Source: Saccharicrinis carchari (GTDB taxonomy: Bacteria; Bacteroidota; Bacteroidia; Bacteroidales; Marinilabiliaceae). Taken from it: 64,000 bases of DNA. This document shows, piece after piece, positions 1 through 8,827 of the stretch. The notes below the pieces were generated by a model. It was given only the letters and a program-made list of their open reading frames with translations, did not search any database and was not told the origin of the DNA. The number at the start of each line of letters is the position of its first letter. The stretch's first letter is position 1. The stretch lies in assembly GCF_900182605.1 (NCBI RefSeq), contig NZ_FXTB01000010.1, positions 62,001 through 126,000 of the forward strand. Reading direction: 5' to 3'. The translations under genes were made by a program, and so were the position numbers.

Positions 1-25
1 GTGTTGTAATTTTGTACGCCGCATT

Positions 26-454
26 TTATAGTTTCGTATTCTTGTTTTGCTTTTTACACCGTTGTAATTCCGCATTCTTTCTTATAACAGCCAAAATAAT
101 ACTTATAAATATTACCAGTAACACAATTACCACAACCCAGAATATCGGAAAGGCTTTTTGTTCATCGCTCTCATCTTGTTTTTCTTCACCCTCGTGTTGT
201 GTAATGGTACCAACAGTTATGCCGGATAATTTTTTGAGACTTACTAATTCAGGGAAAGCCGGATAGTTAGATTCTTGCCATAGTCCATAATTATTTAAAT
301 GGAACAAATTTGCAGGTTGCCTGGCTTTTAAATTACCCGACATCTGAAATGGAACAACAAGCATCACTGCTATTACACATGCCCGGAATACATACTGTAA
401 GCCATGTATCCTAAAGGTTCTCCGCATCCTGAATCCAAGCTTAATATTTTTCAT
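26..454 (-). CDS. Hypothetical membrane protein, 142 aa
   Basis: I do not recognise a family. The protein has a basic N-terminus, a hydrophobic segment at about residues 23-40 (signal peptide or first membrane anchor), a polar middle, an acidic stretch at about 88-99 (rich in E, D, K and Q) and a strong membrane helix at about 102-125. A short basic tail with many Lys, Arg and Asn residues ends it. The likely topology is a periplasmic loop between two helices with a short cytoplasmic tail. The start is an ATG; an internal Met at residue 10 is an alternative. It stands alone at the window edge, with no partner visible to suggest a function. Confidence 0.5.
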   Translation of the reverse strand: MKNIKLGFRMRRTFRIHGLQYVFRACVIAVMLVVPFQMSGNLKARQPANLFHLNNYGLWQESNYPAFPELVSLKKLSGITVGTITQHEGEEKQDESDEQKAFPIFWVVVIVLLVIFISIILAVIRKNAELQRCKKQNKNTKL

Positions 455-805
455 AACTCTTAGATTTATGTAAGGGTGAAATAGGGCATGAAAATATAAT
501 TAGCAATTTATAAAAATAATCTCATAAAAAAAACGTATTATTAAGCTAGCTGAAGATTAGGATTTTATGAGATTATACCATAAGATTACTAATAGTATAG
601 TTGCTCGATCTCCTGTTTGTTAAAAACAGATATAGTTTGATGAAACGATATGGTAGGGATGTTCATAGCATGGTATTTGTATTGAAATAGCGCAATACTT
701 ACTTTTATTACTTGCCAAATTCCTTATAACGAGCCGTGTAGGTGGAAATGCTGAATGATAGGTGAGGCATGTAAATGCAATTAAATTGAATTAAACGAAC
801 TTGTT
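455..805. other. Intergenic region between divergent genes
   Basis: About 350 bases of AT-rich sequence separate two divergently read genes, so both promoters should lie here. I see no clear TAnnTTTG box, hairpin, RNA gene or open frame. Confidence 0.5.
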
Positions 806-1720
806 ATGAAAAAAATTACCCTAATAATTGTGGTATCGCTGATGTTGATGGCTACCCCCACTGCAGGACAGTATTCAGTTAGTTATAGCATTACTTTTAC
901 AAGTATTTGGAATGCCGACGACCATAGCAGCATACCGGTAAATGCCCATTGGTCAAAGTTAGTAGGAGCTACTCATCAAACGCCCGATGCATTTTTACAA
1001 TTTGGTGGTTTGGCCAGCACCGGGATTAAGAACATAGCCGAAACCGGAGATATTGTGGAGTTTAATAGCGAAGTGGACATCGCAATGGCAAATGGCGAAG
1101 CAGATCAATTTATAAATGGACCTAATTTGGGAACAGCTACCGGAGATATTTTAATCGCGAATCTGGCAGTAAACAAAGATTTTCCCTTGCTTACCTTAAT
1201 ATCTATGATTGCACCCAGTCCGGACTGGATAGTTGCACTGAGTGGCTTAAATCTATTAGATGCCGAAGGAGAATGGAAGAAATCGCTTCACATGGATATG
1301 TTTGCTTACGATGCAGGTACCGATAGTGGTACAGATTACACATCGGCCAATGTGGTTACCAGTCCTTTTCAGCCTGTTTCAATGATAAACGGAGCGCCCA
1401 TTAATGGAAATAAAATGGGAACCTTAAGTATAATATTGGATACTTCTACCGGGTTAGATGACTTATCGGTTATTAATAAGATAAGGGTATATCCTAACCC
1501 GGTAACTAATGGAAAAATATTTATCGGTACCCCGGAGCAGCTCTCTGTTATAAAAGTCGAACTGTTTAATTCGGTAGGTTCGTTGGTTAAATCAATCGAT
1601 ATTAAGCAATCGCAAAACAAGATGGATATAAATGTATCTGGTATGCCTCAGGGAATATATATGCTTAAAATCACCACAAAAAAGCATGGAACTACAACGC
1701 AAAAATTGATAATTAAATAA
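806..1720 (+). CDS. Secreted spondin-domain protein with T9SS sorting tail
   Basis: A 304-residue exported protein. Residues 1-21 are a typical signal peptide. Residues 23-190 resemble the spondin N-terminal fold found in F-spondin and in bacterial spondin-domain proteins: an early FTSIWNADDHSS segment, IAPSPDW at about 135-141 (the hallmark of the family) and the acidic loop DAGTDSGTDY at 169-178. Residues 227-304 are a type A T9SS C-terminal sorting domain starting at IRVYPNP and ending in a GIYMLKI strand and a basic KLIIK tail. Export to the cell surface or medium through T9SS is therefore expected. In animals spondin domains bind matrix or lipid; the bacterial ligand is unknown. The gene is monocistronic and converges with the RluA gene. 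Confidence 0.85.
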   Translation: MKKITLIIVVSLMLMATPTAGQYSVSYSITFTSIWNADDHSSIPVNAHWSKLVGATHQTPDAFLQFGGLASTGIKNIAETGDIVEFNSEVDIAMANGEADQFINGPNLGTATGDILIANLAVNKDFPLLTLISMIAPSPDWIVALSGLNLLDAEGEWKKSLHMDMFAYDAGTDSGTDYTSANVVTSPFQPVSMINGAPINGNKMGTLSIILDTSTGLDDLSVINKIRVYPNPVTNGKIFIGTPEQLSVIKVELFNSVGSLVKSIDIKQSQNKMDINVSGMPQGIYMLKITTKKHGTTTQKLIIK

Positions 1721-1764
1721 GGCAAGGGCCGTGCACATCCCAGCTCAGTATGGAGTGCCTTGCT

Positions 1765-3459
1765 TTAAAAATCAGGGTTTGCCATAACTTTAATGGCCTT
1801 ATCCGAAACGGGATGCCTAAACGCCAGGTATTCTGCATGTAAAAAAAGACGTGTGTTTTTGTTACCGTATAAATCATCACCTACAATGGGTGTGCCGAGA
1901 CCTTGCGGATGGGCTGCATGAACCCGCAATTGGTGCGTACGGCCGGTGATAGGGAAAAAATGGATCTTGGTTTTGCCCTCGATGTGCCCAATTACCTTGA
2001 ATTTAGTTTTAGCTGCCTTGCCATGTTGGTAGCAAACCAGCTGGCGGGGGCGATCCTGTAAATCCACACGTAGAGGTAAGTCTATGAATCCTTCGTCCCT
2101 TGCTATTATACCATCCAGAAGAGCCACATATCGTTTTTGCACAGTTCTTTCTAAAAATTGTTGCTGCAAATTTTTGTGTATGTCCTTGTCCTTGGCCATA
2201 AGAATAAGTCCCGATGTGGACATATCCAAGCGGTGCACCAGTAGAGGTCCGGTAGCATGAGGGAATTTTTTCTGCATGCGTAAATACACAGAATCTTCAG
2301 TTGCTTTCCCCGGAACAGATAAAAACCCGGCAGGTTTGTTTATAACCGCAATGTATTCATCTTCAAAAATAATCTTCAAATCATCATCCTTGGCAGTGGG
2401 TGATTTTATGGGGTTTTCGTCCATAGTTATGCCGGCAAGCATATGGCCAAGGATGGGTTCGCACTTGCCGCGGCATGATGGATAAAAGTTTTTGTGGCGT
2501 CTTATCTCCGACCTGGGCGATTGCCCCCACCAAAACTCGGCCAGCGCCAGGGGCTTAAGTTGGTTTGTAAAAGCAAATTGTAACAACTTGGGAGCTGCAC
2601 AATCGCCGGCACCCGCCGGGGGAACTTTTTGTGTTGTACGCGCAAATATTTCGCCTACGCCGATGGTTTCGCCCTTTTTATTTAAAAATTGATACTGGTC
2701 GAAAAGCTTTTGCTGCAAGGCTGCCGATCTTACTTTGCGCTCTTCTTTGAGTACCTTTATTTTTTCATTAAAGCCGTCAAGTTTCTTTTGGTTGTGATTA
2801 AGCTTTTCGTTCCAATGTTTACGCAGCACCTTGTAATCGAATTGTTGCTTTAGGCTTTCCTGTTTTAGTTTTTCAGCCAGTAGGTCAAAATCGCTTTGCC
2901 CCATTTTATGCAGGGCTGTGTTTCGGCGTTGTTTACGTTCGTTTTTAGCGGTTTTCATAAGCTGTCGGTATGCTTTGAGTTCCTTTTCGCATTGCGATTT
3001 ATCCCTGATGCATTTTTGTTTCCAGATCAAGAAATCTGTTTCGTTTTCCAGTGCTTCGATTTGCTGGTTGATGCAGCTTATGCGGTCTTCTTCTTTTCTG
3101 AAAAAACCATCCTTTTTCAGTAAATCATATATCGGAGGAACAAAACCCGGAAGGTGGTTTGTGTCTGCCAGCTTACCACTAAAGGCCGAAAGGAAACCCA
3201 ACTCGCCATTTTGTTTCTGAACCACAAGCACACCGAACATTTTACCAATATTGGTGCCTTCCACATAATGGTCTAAACCAAAATCGTGCTGCCAATCTGT
3301 TTGCGTTAACAGATGATGTTGAAGCTGATTAGCCGCCAAAACACAAAGCGGATGAGGCTCGTAATAAAATGGGTAGGTAAACTTCTGAGGCAATTCTATA
3401 TGCGCAGTATTTTCCGTGAAATACGTAAAGCAATTTGCCATGGATTGATAAGCATGCAT
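1765..3459 (-). CDS. RluA-family pseudouridine synthase, long form with coiled coil
   Basis: A 564-residue protein that isomerises uridine to pseudouridine in rRNA or tRNA. The catalytic RluA domain is C-terminal (about 360-564), with the HRLDMSTSG motif at 409-417; Asp412 is the expected nucleophile. The N-terminal 350 residues are not in short RluA enzymes. They include a charged Lys/Glu/Gln-rich coiled coil at about 120-260 and a conserved PPAGAGDCAAPKLL segment at about 280-293. This long form is common in Bacteroidota. A start at Met7 is possible. The target nucleotide cannot be read from the sequence. The stop lies 45 bases from that of the convergent spondin gene. Confidence 0.9.
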   Translation of the reverse strand: MHAYQSMANCFTYFTENTAHIELPQKFTYPFYYEPHPLCVLAANQLQHHLLTQTDWQHDFGLDHYVEGTNIGKMFGVLVVQKQNGELGFLSAFSGKLADTNHLPGFVPPIYDLLKKDGFFRKEEDRISCINQQIEALENETDFLIWKQKCIRDKSQCEKELKAYRQLMKTAKNERKQRRNTALHKMGQSDFDLLAEKLKQESLKQQFDYKVLRKHWNEKLNHNQKKLDGFNEKIKVLKEERKVRSAALQQKLFDQYQFLNKKGETIGVGEIFARTTQKVPPAGAGDCAAPKLLQFAFTNQLKPLALAEFWWGQSPRSEIRRHKNFYPSCRGKCEPILGHMLAGITMDENPIKSPTAKDDDLKIIFEDEYIAVINKPAGFLSVPGKATEDSVYLRMQKKFPHATGPLLVHRLDMSTSGLILMAKDKDIHKNLQQQFLERTVQKRYVALLDGIIARDEGFIDLPLRVDLQDRPRQLVCYQHGKAAKTKFKVIGHIEGKTKIHFFPITGRTHQLRVHAAHPQGLGTPIVGDDLYGNKNTRLFLHAEYLAFRHPVSDKAIKVMANPDF

Positions 3460-3743
3460 AAAACGTTATTGCTAAAACAAAGCCAAAAGTACAAAGCTTT
3501 TGTATATTTCGTAAAATTGGTATAACTTAATTTGCAATTCATTGTTATGCGTAAAAGGAAACAGAGCGGAATTTGAATAATTATATAATTTCACTTTAAC
3601 GCTTTAAAATATGAAACGAACCCCCAAAAAGTCGGGACAGGCTAATGGTAGTATCCTCTCACGCAAGGGAGGCACTATAGATAAGTTCTCCCGATACATT
3701 GGAGCCTATTCTAAATCAGTAATTATAATAAGATCGTTAGTAT

Positions 3744-3962
3744 ATGAAAAAGTTAGTTTATGGCCATATTGTGGATATTGAAATTTATAAGGATTTACTT
3801 TTCAAGGCAGGTGTTGAATGCTTAGTGAAAAATGAATTTGAACAAGCGTCGCGGGCTGGTTTTGGTGCCGGATTACCAGGTAATGCCGACTTGTATGTGG
3901 ATGAATCAGATTTTGAGAAGGCCAGAGAGATTGTAAATGCATATAAAGAAACCAACCAATAG
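3744..3962 (+). CDS. DUF2007-family small protein
   Basis: A 72-residue protein of the DUF2007 (putative signal-transducing) family. It starts MKKLVYGHIVDIEIYKDLL, has a GAGLPGNADLYVDESDFEKA segment and ends in an alpha helix, giving the small ferredoxin-like fold typical of this family. No catalytic residues are known and its role is not established. The DUF423 gene starts eight bases after the stop codon, so the two are probably co-transcribed. Confidence 0.75.
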   Translation: MKKLVYGHIVDIEIYKDLLFKAGVECLVKNEFEQASRAGFGAGLPGNADLYVDESDFEKAREIVNAYKETNQ

Positions 3963-3969
3963 TATCTTA

Positions 3970-4356
3970 ATGAAGAAAATAGTTTTGTTGGTGGGAGCCT
4001 GCTATGGATTGTTGTCCGTTGTATTGGGTGCTTTTGGTGCACACGCCCTAAAAAAAATATTGAGTGCGCAAGCCTTACAGAGTTTCGAAACAGGGGTTAA
4101 ATATCAGATGTACCACGCCTTGGTGTTGTTGCTCATCGGTTTTTATTTTTCGTTTTCGTCAAAAATAGAAAGTTACATGGCATGGGCATTTATACTGGGT
4201 ACTTTTTTGTTTTCGGTAAGTATTTACTTTTTGGCCTTAGGTACAACCCGCGATTGGACACTTGGTTGGCTGGGGCCGATAACACCTTTAGGTGGTTTAT
4301 TCTTAATTATAGCCTGGGTACTGCTCATAGTAAATATTTATAACGGTATGAAATAA
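3970..4356 (+). CDS. DUF423-family membrane protein
   Basis: A 128-residue, four-helix membrane protein of the DUF423 (YgdD-like) family. The family signature GAFGAHALK is seen near residue 18, followed by a cytoplasmic loop (ILSAQALQSFETGVKYQMYH) and three further hydrophobic helices. I place the start at ATG 3970. The longer frame upstream overlaps the DUF2007 gene and adds eleven polar residues before the first helix. The function is unknown. It probably sits in an operon with the DUF2007 gene. Confidence 0.85.
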   Translation: MKKIVLLVGACYGLLSVVLGAFGAHALKKILSAQALQSFETGVKYQMYHALVLLLIGFYFSFSSKIESYMAWAFILGTFLFSVSIYFLALGTTRDWTLGWLGPITPLGGLFLIIAWVLLIVNIYNGMK

Positions 4357-4479
4357 TGAGTGTAGCGTGGTTTTATATTTTTTATGCTGCAAGCTTTAGC
4401 TTTTAATTCCTGACATAGTTTTTTTGTGCAAGGTCAATTTTATCCATCTTATTGCTTTAACCAATACAGTTTTTTTATG

Positions 4480-4487
4480 TATCTTTG
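4480..4487 (+). promoter_or_regulatory. -7 box (TATCTTTG) for the IMP dehydrogenase gene
   Basis: TATCTTTG matches the Bacteroidota -7 consensus TAnnTTTG exactly and lies 23 bases before the ATG, which predicts a leader of about 17 bases. No good -33 TTTG is seen at the usual 19-21 base spacing. Confidence 0.6.
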
Positions 4488-4510
4488 CACAATTTTTTAT
4501 TTGAACAGCT

Positions 4511-6019
4511 ATGGCAATTATCATCAACGAAGTTTCAAGAACCTTTAACGAATACCTGATTATACCGGGTTTAACCACCAAGCAGCATACGCCCGACATT
4601 GTTGATATGAAGGCACCGTTAGTGCGCTTTAAAAAAGGCGAAGAATCAGCAATCACCTTAAATATACCCTTTGTATCTTCTATCATGCAGTCGGTTTCCG
4701 ATAGCGGTATGGCCAAAGCATTGGCCAAAGAAGGAGGAATTTCCTTTATTTACGGCTCGCAATCCATCGAGGATCAGTGTAGAATGGTGCGTGAGGTGAA
4801 AAATTACAAAGCGGGCTTCGTGGAGAGCAGAGCTAACATAACGCCCGAATCAACCCTCAAAGATGTAATTGCCCTAAAACAAAAAACAGGATTTTCAACG
4901 ATTGGTGTAACGGAGGACGGAAGCCCAACAGGTGTTTTTTGCGGACTGATTACCGGACGCGATTACAGAGAAAACAGGGATAGTCCGGATAAAAAGGTCA
5001 AAGATTTTATGACACCTATTGATGATCTTATCTATGCCAAAAATGGAATCACCCTTACCGAAGCCAATGATATTGTTTGGGACCATAAATTAAATACACT
5101 ACCCATACTCGATGAGGATAAACGATTGGCCTACTTTGTTTTCCGTAAGGATTATGATAGTCATAAATTAAACCCCAATGAACTTTCGGATGCCCATAAG
5201 CGACTGATAGTAGGTGCAGGAATTAATTCAAGGGATTATGCCGAGAGAGTACCTGCGCTGGTGGAGGCCGGGGTGGATGTGCTTTGTATCGATTCGTCGG
5301 ACGGTTATTCTGAGTGGCAGAAAGAAACTATAGAGTATATAAAAAATAACATCGGTAAAAATGTGCTGGTAGGTGCCGGTAATGTGGTAGATAAAGAAGG
5401 TTTTTTGTATTTGGTAAAAGCAGGGGCCGACTTTGTAAAAGTAGGTGTAGGCGGCGGTTCCATTTGTATTACCCGCGAGCAAAAAGGTATTGGCAGAGGA
5501 CAGGCCACCGCACTTATTGAAGTGGCCGGAGCTCGTAATGAATACTTTAAGTCTACAGGAGAGTATATTCCCATATGTTCCGATGGAGGTATCGTTCAGG
5601 ATTATCATATGACACTGGCCTTGGCAATGGGTGCCGACTTTTTGATGATGGGGCGCTATTTTGCTCGTTTCGACGAAAGCCCTACACGTAAACTCCTGGT
5701 TGGTGGTAACTACGTTAAGGAATATTGGGGCGAAGGCTCAAACAGGGCCCGTAACTGGCAACGTTACGACATGGGTGACAATAACAATAATAACAACAGC
5801 CTTAAGTTTGAAGAAGGCGTGGATAGTTACGTACCGTATGCCGGCAAGTTAAAAGATAACTTGGAAATAACCCTCGGAAAAATTAAATCCACAATGTGCA
5901 GTTGCGGGGTCAGCTCCTTAAAACAGTTGCAGTCTGATGCCAAACTCACCCTGGTATCTTCCACAAGTATTATCGAAGGAGGAGCCCACGATGTTATTGT
6001 AAAAGATGCGAAGAACTAA
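4511..6019 (+). CDS. guaB: IMP dehydrogenase, Tritrichomonas-like form
   Basis: Converts IMP to XMP with NAD, the committed step of GTP synthesis, in the cytoplasm. It is 502 residues: a (beta/alpha)8 barrel interrupted by a CBS pair at about 95-215. The catalytic Cys is Cys319 in [18 protein letters not shown], and the flap carries ARNWQRYD with Arg418 and Tyr419. Asp261, Lys310 and Arg382 are also present. From memory, these numbers coincide exactly with the Tritrichomonas foetus enzyme, and the long flap ([14 protein letters not shown]) is of that type rather than the usual bacterial one. A run of six Asn at 424-429, coded by mixed AAT and AAC codons, is inserted in the flap. Monocistronic, with a clear -7 box. 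Confidence 0.93.
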   Translation: MAIIINEVSRTFNEYLIIPGLTTKQHTPDIVDMKAPLVRFKKGEESAITLNIPFVSSIMQSVSDSGMAKALAKEGGISFIYGSQSIEDQCRMVREVKNYKAGFVESRANITPESTLKDVIALKQKTGFSTIGVTEDGSPTGVFCGLITGRDYRENRDSPDKKVKDFMTPIDDLIYAKNGITLTEANDIVWDHKLNTLPILDEDKRLAYFVFRKDYDSHKLNPNELSDAHKRLIVGAGINSRDYAERVPALVEAGVDVLCIDSSDGYSEWQKETIEYIKNNIGKNVLVGAGNVVDKEGFLYLVKAGADFVKVGVGGGSICITREQKGIGRGQATALIEVAGARNEYFKSTGEYIPICSDGGIVQDYHMTLALAMGADFLMMGRYFARFDESPTRKLLVGGNYVKEYWGEGSNRARNWQRYDMGDNNNNNNSLKFEEGVDSYVPYAGKLKDNLEITLGKIKSTMCSCGVSSLKQLQSDAKLTLVSSTSIIEGGAHDVIVKDAKN

Positions 6020-6071
6020 AAATAGCGATGTGCCCGGCGTTTAATTAGCGTGAACCAATTACTATTTGTAT

Positions 6072-6878
6072 CTATTTTTTGCTGTGTAAAAACATATCCG
6101 AATTATGGGCAGCCAGCTTGTAGTAAATAGAATTAGGAATCACCTTCGAAAATAAATATATAATTCGATTGAGTAATCCCGGTATACAAATAACTTTTGA
6201 CTTACGCAGCGCCTTAAGGCTTTTGTTCACAACCTGTTGGGGCGATTTCCATAATAATTTCAGTTGCAAGTAATTGCCTGAATGCACTATGCCCTGTCGG
6301 CTGTGGAATTCGGTATGGGTAAAACCGGGACAAAGTGCCTGAACTTTTATGTTATGCGATTTTAAATCGATATGCATACATTCTGAAAATGTAACCATAA
6401 AGGCTTTGGTGGAGCAGTAGAAATAGCTGTTTGGTGCCGGGAAAAAGGCCGATAGGGAAGCGACATTGATAATGGCACCTTTACCGCGTTTTATCATCTT
6501 GGGGACTGCATGATGCACAATGCGTGTGCATGCCGTAATATGTACATCGAGCATTTGCTGCTGAATGCTGTATTTACTTTTAAAGTAATCACCAGAAGAA
6601 CCAAATCCGGCATTGTTAATCAGCAATTCTATGCCGGGGCTGTGGTCGATAACGCTTAAAAGATGTTCCAAATCTTCATTTACCGAAAGATCAGCAACTA
6701 ATATCTGTATATTCACCTTATGGTGTAATTGTATCTCCTGTTTTAGCTTTGTCAGTCTTTCGTTTCTACGACCTACTACTATTAAACCCCACCCTTCTTT
6801 GGCAAGCGTTTTGGCATATACAGTGCCAATGCCACTTGAAGCACCGGTAATTAAGGCAGTTCTGTTTGTATTTATCAT
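6072..6878 (-). CDS. Short-chain dehydrogenase/reductase (SDR)
   Basis: A 268-residue classical SDR with a Rossmann fold. The cofactor loop TGASSGIG is at 11-18, NNAG at 88-91, the catalytic Ser is at about 141, and Tyr154 and Lys158 lie in YCSTK. Arg37 and Arg38 after the second strand (VVGRRNE) suggest NADP(H) preference. The C-terminal part is hydrophobic (RIIYLFSKVIPNSIYYK), as in the YqjQ/DltE-like SDRs that act on lipid-like substrates. The substrate is unknown. Its tail converges with the IMP dehydrogenase gene. Confidence 0.85.
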   Translation of the reverse strand: MINTNRTALITGASSGIGTVYAKTLAKEGWGLIVVGRRNERLTKLKQEIQLHHKVNIQILVADLSVNEDLEHLLSVIDHSPGIELLINNAGFGSSGDYFKSKYSIQQQMLDVHITACTRIVHHAVPKMIKRGKGAIINVASLSAFFPAPNSYFYCSTKAFMVTFSECMHIDLKSHNIKVQALCPGFTHTEFHSRQGIVHSGNYLQLKLLWKSPQQVVNKSLKALRKSKVICIPGLLNRIIYLFSKVIPNSIYYKLAAHNSDMFLHSKK

Positions 6879-6918
6879 GTTAGCTTCCAGATTGTTTGTT
6901 TGGGAAAAGTTATTGTAA

Positions 6919-7302
6919 CGAATCGTATTTTTATGTAAATATAAGGATGAACTTTGATATTCCTAACAAGCTCAGGCTAAAATCAAAAAGGTTTTTAGCA
7001 AGAATGCCTTAATGGTTACAAGTCGTAAAAGTTCAGGTTTATCAGTGCCTGTAAATAATGGCCGCAGTTTTGCTTAAAATACACATCTCGTCCGAAGTAA
7101 AGCGCTGATTATCAGCTTTTGCAGGGTGGGTGACTTTCGCCTTACTACCTGTTCGTTTATAATGAAATAAATTTCTAAAAGTTTAGCATTGATAAAACAA
7201 TTCAGTTGCAGAAACCTTACATTTTTACTCCTATGGATAAGGGTAAATGTTTGCTTATATTGTCCTTAATCAGAAACAGTAATCTCATTAAATTCAAGAG
7301 TC
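6919..7302. other. Intergenic region between divergent genes
   Basis: About 380 bases with no supported frame. It must contain the promoters of the SDR and of the downstream exported protein, but I could not place a convincing TAnnTTTG box for either. No RNA gene is recognised. Confidence 0.4.
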
Positions 7303-8613
7303 ATGAGAAAGTCCAATATTTATCTCCACATGAAGATGCTTGCACTTTTTGTTATTGTGCTGAGTATCGTTCCAAACTTTGTTAATGCTACCCCGCTTTC
7401 GCTGTACAGCGAAGACGATATGCCGGATACCCTGAACACCGTGCAGTATCGCGGAAGAATAACCGATAGTCAATCGAACGAAGCCTTGGTGTTTGCAACG
7501 GTATCAATAGTGGGAACCAATATTGCCACTGTATCCAATTCCGAAGGTTACTTTTTGCTCAAAGCGCCAAAGGATTTACCGGTTACTACCCCAATTCATT
7601 TTTCTTATTTAGGGTATCGGGAAAAAACAGTACCCCTGGCACAATTGCAATCGGACAAAAATAAGATTAAGCTCGATCTACTTTCCATATCCCTGTCGGA
7701 AGTAAATGTGGCTCCTAAGGATGCACACCAAATTATCAGGGAGGTAATCAGCCGAAAGCACGACAACTATATGCAGGAACCCATGCGCATGACCACCTTT
7801 TATAGGGAAACCATAAAACGGAGACGTAGCTACGTTTCTTTGGCAGAAGCAGTTATTGACGTGCACAAGCAACCCTATTCCAGTTATCGTTTAGATGGTT
7901 TAAAACTTTATAAAGCGCGTAAAGATGCCGATTACAGCAAGATGGATACCATTACCTTTAAATTGCAAGGTGGGCCTTACTCCACCCTAATGCTCGATAT
8001 AATGAAGGATCCGTACAGTATTTTGACCGTGGAAGAGATGGATTATTATGATTTTTCTTTGGACAATATAACTATGGTGAATGAAAAAATAATCTACGTG
8101 ATCTACTTTAAGCAAAAACCGTATATTAACGATCCCTTGTTTTATGGTAAGTTGTATATTGATGTGGAAACCATGGCCATAACAAGTGCCAACTACAGTA
8201 TCAATATAGAAGATAAAAATAAAGCTTCGGCCATGTTTATCAAGCGTAAACCTGCGGGGGCGAAAGTATATCCCACCGAAGCCAGCTATTTGGTGAACTA
8301 TAGGAAACAAGGCGATAAATATTTTTACAGTTACTCGAGGGGCGTAATAACGTTTAAAATAAATTGGAGGAAAAGACTGTTTAACACTTCTTATACTTCC
8401 ACCATCGAAATGGCCGTAACCGATTGGCAAAAAGCTAAAGAACGTCCATTTAAAGCAAGTGAAAGGATTAAGCATAACATTGTTTTACAAGATAAAGTTC
8501 AGGGTTTTGAAGATCCACAATTTTGGGGCGATTACAATGTTATTGAACCCGAGTCGTCAATTGAATCTGTCATTAAAAAGATAAAAAAACGATTGGAAAA
8601 AAACCGGAGGTAG
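7303..8613 (+). CDS. Exported protein with carboxypeptidase-D regulatory-like domain
   Basis: A 436-residue exported protein. Residues 1-29 form a signal peptide (the start could also be Met11). Residues about 49-125 form a CarboxypepD_reg-like beta sandwich (YRGRITDSQSNEALVFATV, then TVSNSEGYFLL), the domain that opens many Bacteroidota outer-membrane proteins. The remaining 300 residues are rich in beta strands with repeated aromatic and charged pairs and end in a basic helix (IESVIKKIKKRLEKNRR). There is no TonB plug or beta-barrel terminus, so it is more likely periplasmic or surface-associated than a receptor. A very strong terminator hairpin follows. Confidence 0.7.
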   Translation: MRKSNIYLHMKMLALFVIVLSIVPNFVNATPLSLYSEDDMPDTLNTVQYRGRITDSQSNEALVFATVSIVGTNIATVSNSEGYFLLKAPKDLPVTTPIHFSYLGYREKTVPLAQLQSDKNKIKLDLLSISLSEVNVAPKDAHQIIREVISRKHDNYMQEPMRMTTFYRETIKRRRSYVSLAEAVIDVHKQPYSSYRLDGLKLYKARKDADYSKMDTITFKLQGGPYSTLMLDIMKDPYSILTVEEMDYYDFSLDNITMVNEKIIYVIYFKQKPYINDPLFYGKLYIDVETMAITSANYSINIEDKNKASAMFIKRKPAGAKVYPTEASYLVNYRKQGDKYFYSYSRGVITFKINWRKRLFNTSYTSTIEMAVTDWQKAKERPFKASERIKHNIVLQDKVQGFEDPQFWGDYNVIEPESSIESVIKKIKKRLEKNRR

Positions 8614-8638
8614 GTCGATATAACATCAGTGGTAAGAT

Positions 8639-8677
8639 GCCCTTCTCTACTATTCTGGCAAAATAGTAGAGAAAGGC
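8639..8677 (+). terminator. Strong intrinsic terminator hairpin
   Basis: Twelve perfect base pairs (TTCTCTACTATT with AATAGTAGAGAA) around a seven-base loop, extended by three more pairs after one mismatch. A short T run follows. It lies 26 bases after the stop codon of the carboxypeptidase-regulatory-domain gene. Confidence 0.75.
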
Positions 8678-8741
8678 ACTAAGTTTTTGCAAGTATAAGC
8701 CATTTTACTTTTATTGTTTGAGGAAAAAAATAAAGTAGATT

Positions 8742-8772
8742 TTTGCAAAATAAGAGGTATTATTTACCTTCG
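8742..8772 (+). promoter_or_regulatory. Promoter of the THUMP methyltransferase gene
   Basis: TTTG at 8742-8745, then 19 bases, then TACCTTCG at 8765-8772 (one mismatch to TAnnTTTG). The predicted leader is about 48 bases and supports the TTG start at 8828. Confidence 0.6.
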
Positions 8773-8827
8773 CAACCAAAATGGTACCAAACGATGGTGC
8801 CGCATATCTAAATAAATACTTACTATA

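Noticed and set aside
12-266. Plus-strand 84-residue frame at the left edge
   Set aside because: It lies opposite the hypothetical membrane protein gene, which has the better signal and membrane pattern.
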